Shown here one piece after another: positions 1-11,593 of a stretch of DNA of 64,000 nt; position 1 is the stretch's first letter, and each line of letters begins with the position of its first letter. The notes beneath the pieces were generated by a model. It was not told the origin of the DNA. It worked only from the letters and a program-made list of their open reading frames with translations, and ran no database searches. This stretch comes from Guadua angustifolia (taxonomy: Eukaryota > Streptophyta > Magnoliopsida > Poales > Poaceae), in NCBI GenBank assembly GCA_036346375.1, contig CM070520.1, positions 14,891,791 to 14,955,790 of the forward strand. The letters are read 5' to 3'. A program made the position numbers and the translations under genes.

Positions 1-222
1 ACCTCTTTTATGAACCCTACAGCCAAAAGCTTGGCGATCTGCTCACCGATGATCTTGCGCTTCTCTTCGTCGAAATGGCGCAAGCGTTGAATGACCGGCC
101 TTGAACCGGGCCAGATATTCAAGGAGTGCTCGGCAACTTCCCGCGGGATGCCCGGCATGTCGGAGGGCTTCCATGCAAAGACATCCCGATTAGAGCGGAG
201 GAAGTTGACAAGCGCGCCTTCC
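1..222 (-). pseudogene. Gypsy reverse transcriptase, N-terminal part (partial)
   Basis: The minus strand encodes the segment just before the Gypsy RT palm: a FLRSNRDVFAW block followed by MPGIPREVAEHSLNI and then a KRKIIGEQIAKLLAVGFIKE helix that normally precedes RT motif 1. A linker containing DPTKTVRVGA, in a shifted frame at 222-410, joins it to the protease upstream. The catalytic YxDD block would lie beyond the window start. Partial and frameshifted. Confidence 0.75.
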
Positions 223-413
223 TATTTGGCGGGGAGTGTGGCTCCGACGCGCACGGTCTTGGTCGGATCTTTGGGATCGATCGCAACCTCCTTCGTGTCC
301 TCGGCGGACTTGAAGGATCCGGACCTCGACTTGCTGGAGTCGGGGGCGGACTCCGTGGTGTCCCTCCGGAGGCTCTCGAGTTCGGCGGATGTGATGATCG
401 CCGACGCCAACTC

Positions 414-914
414 GCTTGCAATTGCTTTCGCGATTGTAGGCGGTGAAAAGACGCGCCATGGTGATGACTCCCTGGCCGGGCATCTTCAGCTTGAGGTAGG
501 TGTAGTTGGGGACCGCCATGAACTTGGCGTAGCACGGCCTCCCCATGATGGCGTGGTAGGAGCCAGGAAACCCCACGACCTCGAAGGTGAGGGTCTCGGT
601 GCGGAAATTAGCATGGTCCCCGAAGGTGACAGTGATCGACTGCTTGGCGGGTGGGCTTCTGGACCGGGGGCGATCTGCGTGGAAGGCGCCTTGCTCGGGC
701 GGAGGCGTGAGCGTGGGATTCCCATGGCAACGAAAGTCTCAACATACAGGATGTTGAGGCTGCTGCCACCGTCCATGAGCACCTTGGAGAGGCGTTTCGG
801 CCCCACGATGGGAGCTACAACCAAGGGATATCTCCCGGGGTGTGGGACGTGATCGGGGTGGTCGGCCCGATCAAAGGTGATAGGTGACTCCGACCACCGC
901 AGGAATTTGGGCAC
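414..914 (-). pseudogene. Gypsy aspartic protease (retropepsin), frameshifted
   Basis: Minus-strand frame 914-486 has DHPDHVPHPGRYPLV followed by the active-site region KVLMDGGSSLNILY, in which D-G-G replaces the usual D-T/S-G, as is common in Tat-like elements. After a frame change the segment 576-414 carries GFPGSYHAIMGRPCYAKFMA and a KLKMPGQGVITM tail that match the end of the same domain. The enzyme would cut the Gag-Pol precursor inside the virus-like particle. At least one indel separates the halves. Confidence 0.75.
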
Positions 915-1644
915 GGCGGGAGCCGCCGTGTGAACCTCGCGGAAAGCGAGCTTCTACTACCGCTTGTCAGCGTAGCTGGTTGGCCCGCCGAAGATCATGA
1001 GGCAGCCGTCGGGTTCCGGGAACTCGTCGGTCGCCTCCTTGGGCTCGGCATCTTGTGCCGGGTCGCGCTTCTTTCCTTTGCCCTGCATGGCGGCCCCAGA
1101 GATGAAGCGCTTCAGGGTTTCGCAATCCTCGATTTATGTTGACGGGTACCGTGATGCGACATCACGGCCGCATCCATCGCTTCTCGAAGTGGTCGGGTCC
1201 CGACGCTACCTTGCTTGGCGGAGCGGATCGGTGGCCGCGACCTTAGGTGTTCGTGGGTTCGCTTCCCTTCCGCCCGCTTGTCGGAGCGGTCGGAGGTAAG
1301 CGGCGAAGGCTGCGGCCTCTCGCTTAGCCTTCCCTTATCGAAGATGGCACCCACGGCCTCCTCACGGGGCGTGGTTAATGGCGATGTCGAGCTCTTTGGT
1401 GGTCTTGGGCTTGGCGCGGCCGACATGCACCAAGGCTTTCGACGTGGTACCATATATGAACGCCCGACAACATCAGTCGCGCAGCATCGGGAAGCTCGTT
1501 GCATTGTTGGGAGAATTGCGGATGTAGTCCTGAGAGACTCCCAGGCTGCCCTTGCAGCTCTTTAGGTCCTCAGGAGTTCCTGTGGCGTAGGTGCCTGAAA
1601 TTACCGACGAAGAGGCTCTTCAGTCGCCCGACTCTCGATGGTGT

Positions 1645-2955
1645 TCAAGGCAAATACTCGAGCCAGACTCGAGCAGAGTCCGCGAGGTAGATGGGGAGGT
1701 ACTGAATGACGAAGAGGTCATCCGTGGCCCCTCCCTGCAAGACACGAGCCGAATCTTCTAGCCGATAATCGGGGTTCAGAGTCCCAGTGTACTTGGTTAT
1801 GTTGGTGGGGCCCCGGAATCGACGGAAGTCCATGGCGGATTTCCGACTAAGCGCTCGAGGCCCCTGAGCCGTCAGGACTCGGGCTGCGATGGTGGCGCCG
1901 GCCGCTGTCTGCGGTCCGAGACTGGGTCACCACACCATCCGCCTTCTTCCGGGCTCCGGCGGCGCCGCGAACGTTGCGACCTTCGCCTATGTGCTCGTGC
2001 ACCGGAGTGCCGGAGGCCTAGGGTCGGTCGAGGGGCGGTGCTGTCCGGGCCGGGCCCCGACGGTCCGAAGCTGCGGCGCGGCTCGGGTGGCTCGAGGAAG
2101 CCCCCGAGCGAAAGGAACCGGAGGGCTGCATCTGCTGCACGACGACACGCTCCACTAGTCCCCGCAGGTTCTAGTAGGTGGCCTTGGCCCCCGGGTCCTC
2201 TGGCTCGGGGATGCCGCGAAGCAGCATTGCCGCAGCGGCGACATTCTGGCTGGCGCGGGGGAAGTACGGGAGATCTTGCGACCCCGACGCCATTCTTTGG
2301 TGGACTGACGTCTTGTGCCGCCAGTGCATGGGAAGACCTGCTATCCTTGCTCCAGTCGGCTCGAGTTAAATCAAGCTTGGCCTTCTCGGCCTCCAGTTGC
2401 TGTTTCGCTGCTTCCCGGAGCTCCATGGCGGCTTGGAGGTTCTCATCACGCTTGCGCCGAGCCTCCGCCTCCTGCCCCTCGGCGCGCCGGGCGGTGGTTC
2501 CTGGGCTAACGGAAGTGGTGGTCGGACCGTCTGCTCCCGCCATGTTGCACTCGCGAGGATACGACGCGTCGGAGGAGCGCTCCGTGTCGGAGCCGGATCC
2601 GTAGCTGCAGGTACTCTCCAACAAGTCGTAGATGGAGGTTGGACGGTGGTCGATCATGGCCCTGAGTGCGAACTGCTGGAGGCGATGTAAATCGCTCGCT
2701 TGACCGAGCCTGCCGCGCTGGGAAGCGATGTGGTCTTTGGAGGGGCTCCGCCTTGAGGTCCATGAGGGGTCTCAAGCCGGAGGTTGCCGAAGGTACCGGC
2801 GACGAAGTCCAAGCTCGGGATGGGCGCCGGAGCTTGGAGAGTGGCAGGGACGAGCACGAACTCTCCCGCCGGGGTAGCGATGAAGTCGAGGGAGGCAAAG
2901 CGAATCCAGCTCCCTGATGCAGACGCATCGTCGGCGGTGAAGAGAGCCATCGAGG
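1645..2955 (-). pseudogene. Gypsy gag remnant (minus strand)
   Basis: Frame 1833-1645 shows a capsid-like gag core (FRGPTNITKYTGTLNPDYRL and SARVWLEYLP). Frame 2950-2654 gives a possible N-terminal start (MALFTADDASASG) just inside the primer-binding site, and 2657-1872 encodes a charged, Glu/Arg-rich segment with AEARRKRDENLQAAMELREA that looks coiled-coil. The parts lie in different frames. Gag would form the particle shell; no zinc knuckle was recognised. Limits are approximate. Confidence 0.6.
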
Positions 2956-2999
2956 AGAAAAGATGGGAATCCGGAGATCACGGAGATGACGCGCGAAGG

Positions 3000-3017
3000 C
3001 CCCTACCTGGCGCGCCA
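3000..3017 (-). other. Primer-binding site of the first Gypsy element
   Basis: On the minus strand this reads TGGCGCGCCAGGTAGGGG, two bases inside the LTR edge, where a tRNA primer-binding site should lie. The priming tRNA is not assigned here. Confidence 0.65.
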
Positions 3018-3019
3018 AC

Positions 3020-4033
3020 TGTCGGTGTTTCGTATAACCGGCAAGTAAATTTGTAAGTATAGGGGTCGCGCGTCCCCTCTCCTCGATGGTTAGACTAAGG
3101 AAGTCCCGGATGTATACTGGTTCGGGCCGAACGTCCCTACTTCCAGTTCGTGGTGGTGGATTGTATTACTCTAGGCGCAGAGGACTACAACCAAGCTTAC
3201 AAGCGAGGCTAAGGACAGGCCCTTAGCGTTTATCCGTGGGGAGGAGGAGGAGCTCGAGAGGGCTTGCTTGGGTCGGACGCTGAGTCGGGCTGGATGATTG
3301 AGTTTGAGGGCGTGAGCGTGCCCTTCCCTGAGGGCCCTGCCACCCTTTATATAGGCGGAGGGGGCAGGTTACACGGGAATTTTATAAACGAAGTAGGGGT
3401 ACGCTACGTCCGGGAGTCCCGGTCTCTGGTCTTGATGACTGACGGATCCCTGCTCACCCCATGCTGAGTTGGTAGATACAACGGACGGCGCCCCGTCGGG
3501 AAGGTGCCTACCTGCCCTCTGTGCGCTTGTCAGACGTTGATGGCTCGATGAGACGGGTGCTGAAGCGACCTCTTGGTCGCCTCGGGAAGGGGCCACCCGC
3601 CCCAATACGGCCGTTATGCCCGTGGAACGGGTGACCAGCTCGGCGTAAATGCTCCACGTGGAGGTTGCGGAGCCGGAGCTTGCTGGGGTCCCGGTCCAAG
3701 ACCCAGTCGAGACCAGCGGGGCGTCGGTCTGGGCCTTGGTCGAACTCTTGGAGGCGAGAGGGACCCGGTCCCGGTCCGGCGGGACGCCCCAAGGGAACCC
3801 GGTCTGAGTCTGAGCTTCGGAGGTGGGACCCGGTCCCGGTCGGGTCCGTGAGGGCGCTCTTCACGTGGTCAGGTCGGAGCACCCCAGGCGGGCCTGACCG
3901 AGGCCGGGTTACCTTTTATGTCCCCTTGGGCCTAGAGCTGGGCCCAAAATAGTTCACCTGGTGATCCAGGCGATATTTAGGGATAATCCCATCTGTGAGG
4001 GGGCGGAGGTCTTTGGCAACATCCCCTCCATCA
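3020..4033 (-). repeat. 5' LTR of the first Gypsy element
   Basis: The inner edge is set by TGTCGGTG at 3020, next to the PBS. A TATA-like CTTTATATAGG (plus strand, 3345-3355) reads TATATAAAG on the minus strand and is the likely U3 promoter. The block is GC-rich with GGTCCCGG-type repeats around 3690-3850. The outer edge near 4033 is uncertain. Confidence 0.6.
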
Positions 4034-4774
4034 CTCTGCATTATTGTCAATCTGGGCTTCGAGCCCAGATGACTGAGAGAAAAATGATCTTGAAGTAGAT
4101 GTATACGCCGCTGTGGGGTACCCCTGGTATAAGTATTCGTCACCTCCTTATTCATAAAATTCTTTATTTGTAAACTTCGAAAAGGTGCCTTCATTAGGGT
4201 CTCACTGGAAGGAAATGTTGTGACAACCAGATCAGAAACCAATCTGAGCTTCTACGGGACGCTTACTTGACCAAGCTTATATCTGTTTGGGAAGGTGGAG
4301 AGGCCCAGCTGTCGCCCAAAATGACTCACTCTAGATGATCTATTCTCCAAAATGGTTTGATGTGATTTGTGAGTTCTAAAGATCTTGCTAAGGTGGGAAC
4401 CGCATGTTTTTGCTTGAAAGGAGTAAATGGTGATGCTTGCTTTTGGTCAATTGCAATGGATAATAGACAACACAAAAGGAGTACAAAGAGTAAAAACTCA
4501 TCGAAACATCACAAAAAACATTGTCTACAAAGAAATACTCACATCATAGACAAAGTTTTGATCTAAATGATATTCAAGTTGTGTTGCAATGTAACTGTTT
4601 ATTTTAAGATTTTTTGGGACGTATACTAAGAATATCATCTCTAAATACGATGAATGTGGATGTATTTGGTTTTAATTCATGTTAGAGGAGAAACCATAAA
4701 AACTTTTGTAATCGGGAGAAATAGATGTTTGATCTTGTAGCACAATTTTCTTTTATTGCTTGACCTTTATATTT
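4034..4774. other. Intergenic, nothing recognised
   Basis: AT-rich sequence with only short chance ORFs. It may be the interior of the Helitron-like element that ends at 4820, but no 5' TC terminus could be fixed. Confidence 0.4.
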
Positions 4775-4820
4775 CGTTACTAATTTTATTTTTTGTAGCA
4801 ACGCACGGGCATTGAACTAG
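4775..4820 (+). mobile_element. Helitron-like 3' terminus
   Basis: A near-perfect inverted repeat (CGTTACTA at 4775-4782, TAGCAACG at 4796-4803) forms a hairpin 13 nt before CTAG at 4817-4820, which is followed by T. Helitrons end in a short hairpin then CTRR and insert before T. The 5' end was not found, so this is only a terminus call. Confidence 0.5.
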
Positions 4821-4837
4821 TATATCATTTAAGTATC

Positions 4838-5126
4838 AGTGAAGAAAAGTAGGGGCCGGCCAAACTTGACTTGGGAGGAGGCAATCAAAAGGGAATTTAA
4901 AGGATGGAATATAACGAAAGAGTTGGCTTTGGATAGAAGTGCGTGGAAAGCGACTATCCACGCGTTCTAACCTTGATTAAATTTGTATGCCACGTATTAG
5001 TATAGTTTTAGACTTTGTTCTACTTCCTCATCTCTCTCTTTCTCCCTTTGTTGGCGAGTTGTTTTGGGTTTCAACTCTAATCTACCCCAATTTGCTTGGG
5101 ACTAAAAGGCTTTGTTGTTGTTGTTG
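4838..5126 (+). mobile_element. 5'-truncated RTE-type LINE with 17-bp TSD
   Basis: The 289-bp block is flanked by identical copies of TATATCATTTAAGTATC at 4821-4837 and 5127-5143. It ends in a TTG-repeat tail (5112-5126) preceded by a CCCCAATTTGCTTGGGAC block, the characteristic 3' end of plant RTE LINEs and related Au-type SINEs. Frame 4866-4970 encodes the C-terminus of the LINE ORF (LDRSAWKATIHAF, then stop). Long TSD, 5' truncation and simple-repeat tail are hallmarks of target-primed reverse transcription. Confidence 0.85.
4866..4970 (+). pseudogene. RTE LINE ORF, C-terminal remnant
   Basis: Thirty-four codons and a TAA encode a WEEAIKREFKGWNITKELAL segment followed by DRSAWKATIH, matching the end of RTE reverse-transcriptase proteins. 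Everything upstream is missing through 5' truncation, so it has no function of its own. Confidence 0.7.
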
Positions 5127-5143
5127 TATATCATTTAAGTATC

Positions 5144-6479
5144 TATAAAAAAGATGTTTGTATTGGAGGAAATAACTTTCATATAGGTGCTTGATGATGT
5201 CACTATATTTTTTTCTTTAAGCACTTGTATAAATATCTTGCATTGTAGATGCCCTAAAATAGCTAAGTAAATGCAACTACTCTAAAAATCCTCTATCAAC
5301 AAGTACCAACAGGTGGGCCCAAATATCTATGGTAACCAATTGGCAATATTACTACAATATGGCTTTATTTGTGTTCTGCTGCAACCCATAGGGATTCAGC
5401 TAGTTATTCTAAAAAAATTCTTTTTTCTCAAATTGCAAACTTTAATGGGAAGTGCTTTTATGCATTATCCTCTCAATATAAGTTGTACAAATATTAAAGC
5501 AAATAAAGGAGTAATTAATTATTTTTCATTCATGCTTTAATATTTATGCAACTTTTAATTAGCTACGCATAGATGCACCTTCCAACTTTAATTTGTTTTT
5601 ATTTTCCTTTTTCTTTCATCAGTCTATTGTTCTGCTTGACACATGACACTCCAATTTTGATCCACTTCCGTTACAACGTGACTTTGTTTAATGATGTATC
5701 AGTGCGTGCATATACTCCGCATAACTGGATGTTTTGAAGTTTGATCACGTCATTCATCGCACGCAATGACTCATTAACATTGCGACATTGTGGAGGTTCA
5801 GTGCAGATCCGGATGTTCATCCGCACAATCTTAGAAATGGCATGCCGTTATCATCATATAAAGAGTGTTATTACAAGTAACGACATCTTCGCACAAGACG
5901 AGCGAAGCGAATATATTGTGCGGCATCGGTACAATGCTTGACAAAGACGGAAGAGATGAATTGGCGAGAGAATATAGTCCAACAAATGAATTGATCTTCA
6001 TGCGGATAACCAATTGACACGGCACGCACCAAGAGATACACTTTATTTGGAGGAAGCAGGGCAAAGTAACCAAGGATCCATCTATCGCTTGCCCTCGAGC
6101 CCAAGCAGTTCTCTTCATCGATGCTCGAATGCGGCAATGACGATGTGAAATGCTTGGGCGAATCGGTAGGGTGCCGAGTATGTATTGGCATCCTAAAAAT
6201 TTGAAAAACACCACGAGATCACCTTTTAATGTCTAAATTTGTTGATTTAATTAATTTTGATTTTGGTGATTTGGGATTGGTAAGATATTAGAATTATTTG
6301 TATTGTATTTTTAATGATTTTAAATATATATGTGTTGAATTTATGATGCTATAAAATAATAAAGTTGTCATGTGAAGTGTATACCTCTGCTAAAATTTTT
6401 TGTGTCAGAGACTCTTTGTTAATTGCGGTGCCATTGAGAAAGTAGGGTGACGATGATTACCTTGTCACGGCAACCCGCC
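5144..6479. other. Intergenic, no gene recognised
   Basis: AT-rich sequence. A minus-strand open stretch at about 6191-5871 was inspected and matches no family I recognise. No paired terminal repeats were found. Confidence 0.4.
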
Positions 6480-6917
6480 GGCAGCTTCGGCTTCACCTCG
6501 GTTTCGCTTCTTGTGTAGTTTCACTTGTCCGCTAGCCTCACCAAGAATTGCTTCCACATCCTCTTCAACCCCATTGTTCATGAGCTTGACCATGTATGGA
6601 GCTCTGCGACTTGTCTCCTCATAAGCGCCACGCCTCGACATCTTTGCGGTGTTGATGTACCACAGTCGAGTGAGGGCGACTTGCTCGAGGTCAAGAGGTT
6701 GGCGATGCTCGACAGCACGCCTCCTAGTTCGTTGGGCCCGTGGAAAGTTTGAGTTCTAGGTCAGTCGGCTTCCACGAAGCACCTTCTCTGAAACCAACCA
6801 TGCCACCGCAATCGACGGAGAAACTTCGGGAGTTTATTGAAACCCTCCCTTTCAACCACAGTAGCTTCTCTTGGGAGGAAATCCAAGCCTAGTACTAGGA
6901 AGCGCAATGCGAGAAAG
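6480..6917 (-). pseudogene. NLR resistance gene, C-terminal LRR fragment, copy 1 (left part)
   Basis: The stretch around 6600-6900 aligns by eye with 28340-28575, which lies in recognisable antisense NLR LRR sequence. Shared blocks include GACTTGCTCGAGG, GTGGAAAGTTT, CAATCGACGGAGAA and GGAAATCCAAGCCTA. The plus-strand ORF through it is a shadow. The fragment is cut at 6917 by the Tat element and resumes at 28006. The left limit is approximate. Confidence 0.6.
6913..6917. repeat. Target-site duplication of the Tat element, left (GAAAG)
   Basis: GAAAG precedes the left LTR and GTAAG (28006-28010) follows the right LTR, one mismatch in five. The paralogous uninterrupted sequence at 28571-28625 supports this insertion point. 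Confidence 0.6.
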
Positions 6918-7756
6918 TGTTAGCACCTAAAATTATCACCTTTAGAATAATCTGGGCTTGGGAGGATGTTTGGTATTGTTATGAGCGTTTAGCGTTGATT
7001 CGGGCTGAAGCAATGATTAGTAATTAATCTGGCGAATTGGTTGGTTTTCATTAGAAGAAATGCCTTAGAGCGGTGAAACGAGGATTAACAGTTTGAGTAT
7101 GTATGTGTGCGAATGGTACGTAAAGATGGTGCAGAAGAATTCACCGGATCATGCAAATAAAAGCTCACATGAAGAATTAAAGGAAGGTTGAGAGAAGAGA
7201 TTTGCATGCAAGGAAAGAGGACATGTATTGCTCACGGAACAAATTCAAATATAAAAGGCCAGGAGAAGCATGACATACACACATGTTGTTTAGCTCAGGA
7301 AGTTAAGACATTCCTAATTTCATTGATTTGGCCGAATCAATTATAGGTTGATAAAATCATATGGGCTGAATACATTAGGAAGTTTAGTCGGTTTGTAATA
7401 CAAATTAGAGTCATATGCTTTCACGGAAAGTTCAATTACCATATATATTGTCGGGTGGCGGTAGACAAAGGGATACGTAAATAATCAATCTACTACATCT
7501 TTTATCCTTCAAAACTTTATTTTCTTCAATCGTTCTTCGCTACGTGATGGTTTGTAAGTTCTAAACCTGCAAGCCATCCGGCAAAGACATTGCATCGCCT
7601 CCTGCGGGGTCTTCCAGAGCACGGCGGCCGGGTTCAAGCGTCTTTCTTGAGGTGTCTTCTATGGATCGCGCTCCTCGGTCGGCCTCCTTCGACAAGGCGT
7701 GTCCTGCGCATCGCGATCGCGCCTCGGAGCACACGGTGCGTGTTAGTGTGCGAACA
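6918..7756 (+). repeat. 5' LTR of the Tat element
   Basis: 839 bp, from TGTTAGCACC to GTGTGCGAACA. It matches 27155-28005 with small differences. A TATA-like TATAAAAGG at 7250-7258 is followed by a CT-rich stretch near 7500-7540. Confidence 0.85.
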
Positions 7757-7762
7757 CACTTT

Positions 7763-7778
7763 TGGCGACTACGGCGGG
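7763..7778 (+). other. Primer-binding site of the Tat element
   Basis: TGGCGACTACGGCGGG lies a few bases after the 5' LTR. It resembles the TGGCGACTC-type sites usual in Tat elements. The tRNA is not assigned. Confidence 0.65.
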
Positions 7779-7797
7779 AAGAGACAAGATCGGTCGT

Positions 7798-9600
7798 CGG
7801 CATGTCCGGGCGATAGCAATAAAGCCAAGGGAACCCAAGGATCCCTTACTGATGTCGACCTCAACAACATCGTTGAAGCTTCTTTCGACGATCTTCCGGA
7901 GGATCACCGCCAAGTGGTGGAGAAATACATCAAGGAACATGAAGATGCTTTAAAAAAGAGGGTTGTTGCGTGCTTCGGTAAGAATCGACATGGCGTTGTG
8001 CAGAAGGAATTATTCACGTTGCCGCCGATTGATCTTAAGGTAATGCCCTCTGTGAGCGAACCTTCTTCTACTCCACCTGATACTTCAACTGTGATTCCAT
8101 CGTCATCTTCAAACCTGTCAGTTGAGCAAATTCAATTCATGATGAATGAGAACAATAGGGAAATGCTAGAGCACGTGAATAAAATCATGAATAACCATAG
8201 GATAAATCAAGAGGCCCTAGGGGGCACCTCTGCGAGTGTTTCACGGGTCCCAATTAATCCATCGGTGAAAAGCCTGCCAAGCCAGACCTTATATGGCGCA
8301 CCGATGAATATTTTTGGGAATCAAACGGCGCAGGCTAGTGGGCAGATTGTTCCTGTTTTTACTAATGAGCCCAGGGTTAGCATGCCTAGTTCGGTTGGGC
8401 AGGAATTTTCCTGTTTTGAACCCCCTTACCGGACTTTGACTTACAACACACCCCTGCGCGCAGCAAAGACCGCCCCAACTTGGTAACTTGTCGCAGCAAG
8501 CGCCGAATGCTAACACACCCTCATCGGCTAATCTTAATCATGCTTTGGAAAAGCTGAGAGAGGATGTTAATAAAATGTTTAGGGATTCATTCGGTGTTGA
8601 ACCTAAAGGAAGTAACCGCACTTATCAAAAGCCATATCCCTCACATTTTGATCTTGTCAGATATCCCCTTAATTTCAAAGTGCCTGATTTTGTTAAATTC
8701 AATGGAGAAGATAGCAAGACAACTTATGAGCATATTAGTCAATATTTAGCTCAATTGGGCGATGCTAGTTTCAGCGAGGCTTTAAGAGTTCGTTTGTTTT
8801 CATTGTCATTAACCGGAACAGCTTTTTCATGGTTCATTGCTTTGCCTGCAAATTCTATTCAGTCTTGGGTGCAGTTAGAGCAAAAATTCCATGACCATTT
8901 TTATACCGGTGACAATGAGCTTAAATTGTACCACCTGACATCGGTTCGGCAAAAACATGACGAACCAGTTACCGATTACATTAGGAGATTTAGAGATGTC
9001 AAGAATCGGTGCTTTAATGTGATGATTTCTGAGAGGGACATGGCTGATCTGGCTTTTAATGGCTTGAGATCTCATTTGAAAGAAAAGCTAGAAGGGTATG
9101 AGTTCATAACTGTCAATCAATTATTACAAAGAGCTTTGGCGCATGAAAGTCGTGCTAAAGATCATAGGGAGCATAGGGTTAAGCCTGATCGTCCTAGTAT
9201 GCACATGGTCGATTGTGATTCCGATTCGGACCTTGCGACAACTGATGTTTATGCTGCTGAATTTGCGTGGCCATCAAAGAACAAACCTCATGCTTGCTCT
9301 GCTTTAAAGCCGATCCATAAGAATCGTGAGCAACAAATTAAGTTTACCTTTGATGTTGCTAAATGTGACCGCATATTTGATGCCTTAGTGCAAGAAAAAG
9401 TTATTAAGTTGTCACATGCATTGCCTCCAAAGAGATGAGATTAAGCGCGTGCTTATTGCAAATACCATAATTCTTTCTCGCATGCTATTAACGATTGTAA
9501 TGTTTTTCGACGACAGATACAATCGGCTATCAATGATGGACGATTGACTTTTGCTGAGATGCAAGTGGACAAGACTCCTTTTCCGATGACGTTATGAATT
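7798..9600 (+). pseudogene. Tat element gag, frameshifted
   Basis: Three frames tile one gag. The frame ending at 8486 has an N-terminal segment (LNNIVEASFDDLPEDHRQVV). The frame 8488-9438 carries the capsid core, with LNFKVPDFVKFNGEDSKT, LTGTAFSWF and a RFRDVKNRCF helix. A third frame at about 9440-9590 has CKYHNSFSHA followed by NDC, a zinc-finger-like CCHC remnant. The protein would form the particle and bind genomic RNA. Breaks near 8486 and 9437 are single-base changes. The true start codon is not fixed, because the first frame runs in from the LTR. Confidence 0.75.
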
Positions 9601-10056
9601 TGGAGGGCAAGAAAGTTCTTCTTGACTGAGCAAACCAAAATGGCGAAGGAAAAATATTGTGATTGGTGAACCAAGAGTTGAGGCTCCTAAAACAGCTTTT
9701 AGGTATTTGTTGCACTTGAGCAAGATCCCAATGGCAGGCAGACATTGAAAATCACCATCAAAGCTAGTGATGCCGGGGGGCAGCAAGGGCAGCAGCATAC
9801 ACCTCACAAGTTCATCAAGCCGAAGAGCCCATAAGTAGACAAGTGGAAAGTAAATGAGCCTAAAGTTTGGAAGACTAAACATGATAAGCATTTTTTTGAG
9901 CATCTCCTGGACAAATATTCAAGGGAAGCGGCCGATCCAAGATTAACTCGGCCAGCAAGCAATAAACGCCCAAGGTCTCCTCCAAGGCCTAATCGTCATC
10001 CAAGGTACTCACCGCCGAGGAAGAGTGTTGCTTATGATGGTCCCTCACATGGGTAC
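9600..10056 (+). other. Gag-to-pol linker of the Tat element, frame-broken
   Basis: No frame stays open. Short stretches read as a charged proline-rich linker (for example the RPRSPPRPNRHPRYSPPR type near 9965-10020). It joins gag to the segment starting near 10057. Confidence 0.45.
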
Positions 10057-10965
10057 ATGTTGCCTTTACCTGCAATTCCACCACCTTCTCATATGCCGTA
10101 CACCGTGTGGGATCCAAATTTTGGTCAATGGATTTCATTGCCTGTGCCTCCACCATTTTTTCATCCTGGGTGGGCAGCCCCTAAAAGGTCAGTGTTTGAG
10201 AGGCTTTCACATCTGAAGCAAGGCCGTTTGGGTGTAAACCGGCCAGTGCAAAAGTCTCCAATGGATGATGTGAGACGTGAGTGGCGTCCAAAGCAATTTT
10301 CGCAGTCTACACAAGGTTCAGGATCTGATAGGAAGGGGACCAGCGCTAAAACTATCCAAGTTGGCACCAATGAAGTTCCCATTGGTAGTCCTAGCAAGGG
10401 TCAGATTGTTATTGGTGATCAGGCCAGAATAGTAGATAAAGGCAAAATTGAGCAACCGAAATCAGCAGCTAATGATCATGAGGCTAGTTGCAGTGGGACA
10501 AAATGGATTGATCCCAAGTACTTGAAGCCACAATGGTGCCCTCCAGGTATTACCAAGGCCAAGAAAAGAAGGTTGCAGTGCATCAGGACGAAACTCCAAA
10601 GGGAAGAAGATGCTGAGAAACTAAGGGACGAGGTTTTTAATGAGCTTCGGCCTATGATACCAACCAAGCAAGAGTGGAGGCCGAAGCTAAAGATTGTTTC
10701 CGACCAAACAGAGAAAATTTCAGCACCTATTTCATCTGTTCCGATAGCTGCTGGCATACCTCCAGATTCTTTGATGGTACCCAGGGAACTTGCTTCTACA
10801 CCTAGTGAGATCAGGGCTACTACCCCCATGCCATCAACTTCGTTGAATGAAGAAATGTTCACATTGGGAGATGATGAAGAGATGGTTGTTTTTGAGCCAA
10901 GTCCAGTTCATGATTTCGAAGTGAATATGGTTGTTTGCTTGCCTGCCGAAGTTTCGTGCTCTTGA
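10057..10965 (+). pseudogene. Tat element gag-pol linker region
   Basis: This 302-codon open frame begins Pro-rich (LPAIPPPSHMPYTVWDPNFG), then has KRSVFERLSHLKQG and a basic region. Similar sequence sits between gag and protease in rice-type Tat elements. No catalytic domain is visible. It overlaps the following protease frame by a short stretch, so a frameshift joins them here. Function is unknown; it probably belongs to the Gag-Pol precursor. Confidence 0.6.
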
Positions 10966-11593
10966 GGAAGAAGGAGAGGTAACACATATGGACTTTGGTC
11001 CTAAGGTGGCCGTGTTTGAAAAGCCTAAGGAATTAGTAAAACACTTGAAACCATTATATATCAGAGGCCACATCAATGGGTCGCCAATTACCCGTATGCT
11101 TGTTGATAGTGGTGCTGTAGTGAATCTTATGCCTTATTCGGTCTTCAAGAAGTTGGGTTTCCAGGATGAAGATTTGATGAAGACGAATATGGTGTTAAGT
11201 GGATTTGAAGGCAAAGGACGAACTGAGCCAAAGGGAGTCATGTCAGTTGAACTCACGGTTGGGAACAAATCTCTGGCTACTGCGTTCTTTATTGCGGAGG
11301 TGCAAGGCAATTACAACATCATTTTAGGCCGTGATTGGGTTCATGCTAATCAGTGCGTGCCATCTACCATGCACCAGTTTTTGATCCAATGGGTGGATGA
11401 TGAAGTCGAAGTTGTTCACGTGGATGATTCAGTTTGTGTTGCACTGGCTGATACACCGGTAGACTGGCAACATCCGCATGTTACTTGTTTGACGGGCCGT
11501 GATCTTTCTGGTTATGATTTTCTTAGTGCTACGAGAAATGGCTTTGTTCCTGTCAATGTAAAGCCGATTGCTAACAATCGGCTAAATGAATAA
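10931..11593 (+). pseudogene. Tat element aspartic protease
   Basis: A 220-codon frame with retropepsin active site LVDSGAVVNLMP (D-S-G) near codons 57-68, preceded by IRGHINGSPITRM and followed by VQGNYNIILGRDWVHANQC, the second conserved block (ILGRDW). It would process Gag-Pol. The domain itself looks intact, but it is separated by frameshifts from gag upstream and RT downstream. Confidence 0.85.

Larger units (their letters stand above)
1..4033 (-). mobile_element. Ty3/Gypsy retrotransposon, Tat-like, 5' half only (cut by window start)
   Basis: Reading the minus strand from about 4033 down to 1 gives a 5' LTR, a primer-binding site, gag, aspartic protease and the start of reverse transcriptase, the usual Gypsy order. 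The other half lies before the window. Protease and downstream motifs (DGGSSLNILY, YAKFMAVPNYTYLKLKMPG) resemble the Tat lineage of plant Gypsy elements. Reading frames change repeatedly, so this copy does not encode an intact polyprotein as written. The outer LTR edge near 4033 is a best guess (start TGATGG on the minus strand); a limit as far as about 4240 cannot be excluded, because the matching LTR and the TSD are outside the window. Confidence 0.85.

Noticed and set aside
91..852. Open plus-strand frame of 253 codons
   Set aside because: Shadow of the minus-strand Gypsy protease and RT region, kept open by GC-rich codons.
5831..6214. Minus-strand open frames as a possible gene
   Set aside because: No recognisable motif, and overlapping frames are equally open; not supported.
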